DNA of 64,000 nt, from positions 2,232,001-2,296,000 of the forward strand of contig OZ242017.1 of assembly GCA_965204835.1 (NCBI GenBank). Direction: 5' to 3'. The notes below the pieces were generated by a model, which ran no database searches, was not told the DNA's origin, and was given only the letters and a program-made list of their open reading frames with translations. Positions 59,267 through 64,000 of the stretch are shown here, in pieces; position 1 is the stretch's first letter; each line of letters opens with the position of its first letter. A program made the translations under genes and the position numbers. This DNA is from VXMT01 sp965204835. GTDB taxonomy: Bacteria; Chloroflexota; Dehalococcoidia; UBA2979.

Positions 59267-59397
59267 GTCGCTGGCCCCCTCCGGACTACGGGCTTACCAC
59301 ATTCATAGCGTTATTCTACCCCGCCGTGCGAGTTCAGGTCTCGCAAGCACGCGCCCCGCGCCATCACCGCGTGCGCCCACCGCCGGTCACGTGCGCG

Positions 59398-59814
59398 CTA
59401 CTCGGGCTCGCAGTTGAACTGCCAGTTCACGCCGAAGCGGTCCGTGCAACTTCCAAAGTATGCACCCCAGAACATGTCCTCCAGGGGCATCGTCACGGTC
59501 CCGCCCTCGGAGATGCGGGCGAAGAGCGCGTCGGCCTCGGCGTGGCTGCCCGGGGCGTAGGAGATGGCGAAGTTGTTCCCCATCTGCGTCGGCTCCGGTG
59601 ACCACGACGGCGTGTCGCTCCCCATGAGGGTGCTGCCGCCGACGGGGAGCGAGACGTGCATCACGCGGTCACGCTCGTCCTCGGGCACCAGGAAGTCGTC
59701 CGGTCCGTCGCCGAAGGTCCGGATGTTCTCGAACTCACCGCCGAACACGGAGCGGTAGAACTCGAACGCCTCGCGGCAGTTGCCGTTGAAGTTGAGGTAC
59801 ACGCTGAGGGCCAT
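59398..59814 (-). CDS. PhnB-like VOC protein
   Basis: A 138-residue VOC-fold protein of the PhnB/YjdN type: LSVYLNFNGNCREAFEFYRSVFGGEF, the middle LMGSDTPSW, then FAISYAPGSHAEADALFARI and WGAYFGSCTDRFGVNWQFN. No enzyme activity has been assigned to this branch. Start ATG 59814 with a weak ribosome binding site. It is divergent from the ABC exporter. Confidence 0.85.
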   Translation of the reverse strand: MALSVYLNFNGNCREAFEFYRSVFGGEFENIRTFGDGPDDFLVPEDERDRVMHVSLPVGGSTLMGSDTPSWSPEPTQMGNNFAISYAPGSHAEADALFARISEGGTVTMPLEDMFWGAYFGSCTDRFGVNWQFNCEPE

Positions 59815-60018
59815 GGAACCGTCCTGTCAGACCGTCGTGTCGAGGAGCCGGGTCGTCGGACCAGCGACGCCTCGAGGACACGATAGCGCGACGACGCCGT
59901 CGGATCAGGCCTCGAGCGCGTCGCCCGCCCTGTGACGACACCCCCGTCTGTGCCACAGTGACGCGACCCGCGCGCTGCAGACATGCGCGCACCCCGGCGC
60001 CTCGACAGGGTCGATGCG

Positions 60019-63000
60019 ATGACGTTCTCCGGCGAGCTGTGGCGCTTCACCGAGGGAGTGCGCGGCCGGATCGCGCTCGCGGTCGCGGTGGGGCTCTTCG
60101 CCGTCGCGGCCGGCGTGGCGCGGTTGGCGCTCCTCGGCTGGATCGGCGCGCGCATCTTCGAGGGCGCCGGGCTCGCCGAGTTGGCGCCGCTGATCATCGC
60201 CGCGGCGGCCGCCGTGCTGGCGACCTCCCTCGCGCACTACGTGAAGGAGGAGATCGCGAACGGGACGGCCCTGGAAGTCCAGTTCGCGCTCCGCCAGCGG
60301 CTCTTCGACCAGGTCGCGCGACTCGGGCCCGCGCACTTCGACCGTCAGCGCACAGGCGATGTGACCGTCGGCGTCGTCGAGGGCGTCGAGTTGCTGGAGA
60401 CGTTCTTCGGGCAGTACCTGCCGCAGCTGATGGTGGCCGCGCTGGCGCCGATTGGCATCTTCGTCTTCATGGGCTGGCTCGACCTGCCCGTGGCGGCCGT
60501 CTACCTCGCCTTCGCCCTGGTCACGCTCTTCATCCCCTCGCTGCTCCGGCAGCGAAACACCGAGGCCTCCTTGCGGCGGCGCGACGCATACGGAGCCTTC
60601 GCAGCCGACTTCCTCGACTCCGTGCAGGGGCTCGCCACGCTCAAGGCGTTCGGCCAGAGCGGCAGGCGCGGCGATGCGCTGGCGCAGCGCGCGTACGAGG
60701 TCTTCCACTCGACGATGGGCGTCCTCCTGAGCAATGCGATCGCGCAGGGCCTCACCATCCTCGCGATCACCGTGGGCGCGGCCGTCGCGCTGTTCGTCGG
60801 CGCGCTGCGCGTCGAGAGCGGCGCGATGGAGCTCGCCGAGCTGCTCGTCGTGCTCATGCTCGGCGTCGAGGTGTTCCGGCCGCTGCGCGAGCTCAGCCAG
60901 CTCTTCCACCAGGGATTGCTCGGCGTAGCCGCGGCCGAGAGTGTGCTCGACGTGGACCGGGCGGAGCCGCAGACGCCCGACGCCGACGCGACGCCCGCGC
61001 CGGACCTCGAGCCGCGCATCGAGTTCGACGATGTCACGTTCAGCTACCCGGCCGGTCGCCGCCCCGCGCTGAACGGGGTCTCGTTCACCGTCGAGCCCGG
61101 CCGCCGCATCGGCGTGGTCGGGCGGTCGGGCTCCGGCAAGTCGACGCTGGTGTGGCTGCTGCAGCGGCTCTACACACCGCAGGCGGGCGCGATCCGCCTC
61201 GGCGGCCACGACCTCAACGAGCTGCAGTTCCAGGACATCCGCGCGCAGATGGCGGTCGTGCTGCAGGACACGTACCTCTTCCACGGCTCGGTGGTCGCGA
61301 ACCTCCGCTTCGCGAAACCCGACGCGACGGACGACGAGATCCGCGAGGCGGCCCGCGCCGCCAACGCGCACGACTTCATCACCAACCTGCCGGAGGGCTA
61401 CGCGACCGTCATCGGTGAGCGCGGGCACCGCCTCTCGGGCGGTGAGCGGCAGCGCATCGCCATCGCCCGCGCGCTGCTGCGCGACGCGCCGATCCTGATC
61501 CTCGACGAGGCCCTGTCGAGCGTGGACGCCGAGAACGAGGCGACCATCCAGGCCGCCCTCGACGGGCTGATGGAGGGCCGGACGACGCTGATCATGGCGC
61601 ACCGCCTCTCGAGCGTGCGCGCCTGCGACGAGATCCTCGTGCTGGACGAGGGCCGGCTGGTGGAACGCGGCGACCACGAGACGCTGCTCAAGGAAGGCGG
61701 CGTCTACGACTGGCTCATGGCCGGCCAGATGACCGACCCCAGCCTCGACGCATGGGCCGAGGGTGACCCGGCGACCGAGGCGGCCCCCGTCGGCGCGGGG
61801 TCGGGCGCCCTCGCGATGCGCGACGACGTCGGCGGACCGACTGAGGCGATCATCCGCGCCGAGGGGATGGGCTGGCGGGAGACCTCGGCGCGCCTGCTCG
61901 CGCTGGCCGCCCCCTACTGGCTGAAGACGGTCCTGACATTCGTCACCGGCGTGTCGCACTTCCTCGGCGTGATCGCGGTCGGCGTGATCGGCGCGCTCAT
62001 GGTCGCGAACGTGCGGGACGGCGACCCGATCGGCGTGCTCGCGGTGCTGCTGATGGTGGTCGCGGTGCTGACCGGCGTGTTCCGGTTCCTCGAGAACTGG
62101 ATCTCCCACGACATGGCGTTCCGCCTGCTCGCCGACATGCGCATCGACCTCTACCGCAAGCTCGACCAGCTCGCGCCCGCCTACCTGCTGCGACGCCGCA
62201 CCGGCGACCTGGTGTCGATGGCGACGCAGGACGTCGAGACGGTCGAGTACTTCTTCGCGCACACCATCGCCAACGCCTTCGTGAGCGTCGTCGTCCCCGG
62301 CGCGGCGCTGGTCACGCTCTTCGTCGTCGACTGGCGGCTCGGGCTGGGCCTCGCGCCGCTGCTCGTCGTGGCGGGGCTGAGCCCGCTCTTCACCCGACGC
62401 ATCGTCGACCGGCTGGGGTCGAGGTCGCGCGACCACCTCGGCGCGCTGAACGCGCACATGGTCGACACGCTGCAAGGGCTGCGCGAGGTCACCGCCTTCC
62501 AGCGCGAGCGGGAGCGCAAAGCGGAGTTCGAGGGCCTCATGCGCGAGTACCGGCCGGTGCGGGCCGGGTTCAACCGCCAGATCGCCGCGCAACGGACGCT
62601 CCTCGAGGGCCTCACAGGCTTCGGCGGGCTCGCGGTGCTGACCATCGGCGGGGCGCTGGCCGTGCGCGGCGAGGTCGACTCGTCGCTCACGCCGATGCTG
62701 ACGCTGCTCGCGATGGGCGCGTTCATGCCGGTGGCCGAACTCGCCCAGGTCGGGCGACGCCTCGGCGACACGCTTGGCGCGACACGGCGCCTGACCGCCG
62801 TCCACGGCGAGCAGGTGCCGGTCCTCGACGGCCCCGGCGCGTCGGGAGCGGCCGCCGCCGCCGGCGCGGACGGCGTCTCCGAGGGCGCGTTCGCCGACGT
62901 CGGCTTCACGTACGAGGACACGCCGCGCCCGGCGCTGGCGGACGTGTCGTTCGACCTCCGACCCGGCGGCACCGTGGCGCTCGTGGGCCCCTCGGGCGCG

Positions 63001-63615
63001 GGGAAGACCACCGCGGCCCACCTCATGCTGCGGTTCTGGGACCCGCAGGACGGGAGCATCACGCTCGAGGAGTCCGACCTGCGCACGTACCGCCTCGACG
63101 AGCTGCGCGGGCAGGTGGCGCTCGTCGCGCAGGACACCTACCTCTTCAACGCCTCGATCCGTGACAACCTGCGCGTCGCCCGACCCGAGGCGACCGAGGA
63201 CGAGCTCATGCTCGCCGTCGGGCGCGCCGGCCTCGCCGACTTCATCGAGTCGCTGCCGGACGGGCTCGATACGCCCGTGGGTGAGCGCGGGGCGCAGCTC
63301 TCCGGCGGGCAGCGCCAGCGCGTCGCTATCGGGCGCGCCCTGCTCAAGGACGCCCCCGTCCTCATCCTCGACGAGGCCACATCGCACCTCGACGGCCTCA
63401 ACGAGCGGCTGGTGCGGGACGCCCTCGACGAGCTGATGGAGCACCGCACGACGCTGGTGATCGCCCACCGCCTCTCGACGGTCCGCGACGCCGACCAGAT
63501 CGTCGTGCTCGACGAGGGCCGGGTCGTCGAGGTCGGGCGGCACGAGGAGCTCGCGGCGCAGGACGGCCTCTACGCGAGGCTAGTGCGGCGCCAGCTCGCC
63601 GGCGCGCGTCGGTAG
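60019..63615 (+). CDS. Fused double ABC exporter (TMD-NBD-TMD-NBD)
   Basis: A 1198-residue protein with two full ABC exporter halves in one chain. The first half has a TM domain (about 1-320) and an ATPase with Walker A GRSGSGKST, signature LSGGERQRIAIARAL and LILDEALSSVD. The second TM domain begins near residue 620 with an ATPase with GPSGAGKTT, LSGGQRQRVAIGRAL and LILDEATSHLD. Both ATP sites look intact. Substrate unknown (lipid, drug or peptide). ATG 60019 is preferred over ATG 59983, 12 codons upstream. Confidence 0.88.
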   Translation: MTFSGELWRFTEGVRGRIALAVAVGLFAVAAGVARLALLGWIGARIFEGAGLAELAPLIIAAAAAVLATSLAHYVKEEIANGTALEVQFALRQRLFDQVARLGPAHFDRQRTGDVTVGVVEGVELLETFFGQYLPQLMVAALAPIGIFVFMGWLDLPVAAVYLAFALVTLFIPSLLRQRNTEASLRRRDAYGAFAADFLDSVQGLATLKAFGQSGRRGDALAQRAYEVFHSTMGVLLSNAIAQGLTILAITVGAAVALFVGALRVESGAMELAELLVVLMLGVEVFRPLRELSQLFHQGLLGVAAAESVLDVDRAEPQTPDADATPAPDLEPRIEFDDVTFSYPAGRRPALNGVSFTVEPGRRIGVVGRSGSGKSTLVWLLQRLYTPQAGAIRLGGHDLNELQFQDIRAQMAVVLQDTYLFHGSVVANLRFAKPDATDDEIREAARAANAHDFITNLPEGYATVIGERGHRLSGGERQRIAIARALLRDAPILILDEALSSVDAENEATIQAALDGLMEGRTTLIMAHRLSSVRACDEILVLDEGRLVERGDHETLLKEGGVYDWLMAGQMTDPSLDAWAEGDPATEAAPVGAGSGALAMRDDVGGPTEAIIRAEGMGWRETSARLLALAAPYWLKTVLTFVTGVSHFLGVIAVGVIGALMVANVRDGDPIGVLAVLLMVVAVLTGVFRFLENWISHDMAFRLLADMRIDLYRKLDQLAPAYLLRRRTGDLVSMATQDVETVEYFFAHTIANAFVSVVVPGAALVTLFVVDWRLGLGLAPLLVVAGLSPLFTRRIVDRLGSRSRDHLGALNAHMVDTLQGLREVTAFQRERERKAEFEGLMREYRPVRAGFNRQIAAQRTLLEGLTGFGGLAVLTIGGALAVRGEVDSSLTPMLTLLAMGAFMPVAELAQVGRRLGDTLGATRRLTAVHGEQVPVLDGPGASGAAAAAGADGVSEGAFADVGFTYEDTPRPALADVSFDLRPGGTVALVGPSGAGKTTAAHLMLRFWDPQDGSITLEESDLRTYRLDELRGQVALVAQDTYLFNASIRDNLRVARPEATEDELMLAVGRAGLADFIESLPDGLDTPVGERGAQLSGGQRQRVAIGRALLKDAPVLILDEATSHLDGLNERLVRDALDELMEHRTTLVIAHRLSTVRDADQIVVLDEGRVVEVGRHEELAAQDGLYARLVRRQLAGARR

Positions 63616-63617
63616 TC

Positions 63618-64000
63618 ATGACCCTCGCCCACGCACCTCGTGGCGCCGCCTTGTTGCCGCGGCGGGCGCTGGTGGCAGCGTCCCTGCTGCTCGCCGCCGC
63701 CCTGCTCGCATGCACCACGGGCGGCGACGACCCCGCCGCCGATGCGCGGCTGGCGGAGTTGGAGGCGCAGACCGCCGCCCTCGAAGCATCGATCGAGGCA
63801 CTCGAGGAGCAGAACGCCGAGCTGGAGCGCGAGGTCGAGGCGCTGCGCGCGGAGCTCGCGGCGACGGGCGACCCGCTCGACGACCTCGACGCCCGGCTAC
63901 AGGAGATCGAGGAGATCTTCGCGCGGCTGGATGCGCTCCTGCCCGGCTGGGAGCGCTGGACCGAGGACGACGACGAGGAGTCGGCGCGACTGGACGACGC
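63618..64000 (+). CDS. Coiled-coil lipoprotein, N-terminal part
   Basis: The first 127 codons run off the window. A signal peptide with a lipobox ends in LLAC (Cys32), followed by a short acidic linker (TTGGDDPAAD) and a long coiled coil: LAELEAQTAALEASIEALEE, then LEREVEALRAEL, then DARLQEIEEIFARLDALL. The start is ATG 63618, three bases after the exporter stop, so the two may be co-transcribed. Function unknown. Confidence 0.75.
   Translation, partial: MTLAHAPRGAALLPRRALVAASLLLAAALLACTTGGDDPAADARLAELEAQTAALEASIEALEEQNAELEREVEALRAELAATGDPLDDLDARLQEIEEIFARLDALLPGWERWTEDDDEESARLDD

Noticed and set aside
59905..63543. A 1212-codon open frame on the minus strand opposite the ABC exporter
   Set aside because: It lies fully antisense to a gene with two intact ABC cassettes. 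Its Arg/Glu/His/Asp-rich repeats are what reverse-strand reading of GC-rich coding DNA gives.

Overview
The window is 64 kb of uniformly GC-rich bacterial chromosome (roughly 70% by eye, not computed). It is densely coded on both strands, with many 4-base ATGA/GTGA start-stop overlaps. The gene set points to an aerobic heterotroph with menaquinone, a CIRCE-controlled groEL, a homocysteine methyltransferase/MTHFR fusion, DUF1802, GPP34 and FIST proteins, and several acyl-CoA dehydrogenases and CaiB/BaiF CoA-transferases. This mix best fits a high-GC Chloroflexota (Dehalococcoidia-like) genome. A deep-branching actinobacterium cannot be excluded, because no rRNA or ribosomal protein gene is present. 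I found no rRNA, tRNA, CRISPR array, insertion sequence or phage structural gene.

Layout. 1-2.2 kb: menaquinone genes (menB end, menA, menC). 2.2-4.4 kb: a PHP phosphoesterase coupled to two MaoC-like hot-dog genes, then DoxX. 4.4-7.4 kb: small accessory patch with a HigBA-like toxin-antitoxin pair, an orphan ThsB-like TIR protein, an anchored alpha/beta hydrolase and a small ORF of unknown function. 7.4-9.4 kb: NAD salvage (pncA-pncB). 9.4-19.5 kb: single genes, including a phosphodiesterase, a second HigBA pair with a candidate operator, a 2-hydroxyacid dehydrogenase, a FIST protein, VOC proteins, CDGSH, an AEC permease, a YbaK deacylase, DUF1802 and a sugar nucleotidyltransferase. 19.5-24.5 kb: a glcDEF glycolate oxidase operon ending in a sugar epimerase. 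24.5-32 kb: VapBC-like pair, BacNav-type channel, TPP enzyme, DUF488, membrane protein, Met/folate fusion, EVE protein. 31.6-35.3 kb: an Fe-S group (A-type carrier, SufR-like regulator, cysteine desulfurase) followed by a lone nuoB. 35.4-38.2 kb: a membrane protein with a decayed partial copy behind it, then CIRCE-groEL.

38.3-44 kb: acyl-CoA dehydrogenase, SRPBCC protein, MFS transporter and an 842-residue double CoA-transferase. 44-50.3 kb (minus strand): a cobalamin operon, riboswitch-btuC-btuD-cobO-cbiB-cobC/cobD-cobQ. It looks like uptake plus late-stage assembly, since no corrin-ring genes are present. 50.3-57.4 kb: an acyl-CoA catabolic island (three acyl-CoA dehydrogenases, one CoA-transferase) enclosing a PD-(D/E)XK-like nuclease candidate. 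57.5-64 kb: HU, a membrane-anchored unknown, GPP34, a PhnB-like VOC protein, a fused double ABC exporter and the start of a coiled-coil lipoprotein that runs off the end.

No single large unknown system stands out. The most unusual items are: a six-helix channel with a TLEDWTD filter, a ThsB-like TIR gene without its usual partner, a double CoA-transferase whose second half seems to lack the catalytic Asp, an alpha/beta hydrolase with Gly at the nucleophile position, a stand-alone nuclease-like gene, and a cobalamin riboswitch with a hairpin that can mask the btuC ribosome binding site. All residue-level claims come from reading the translations by eye; no alignment or database search was run.
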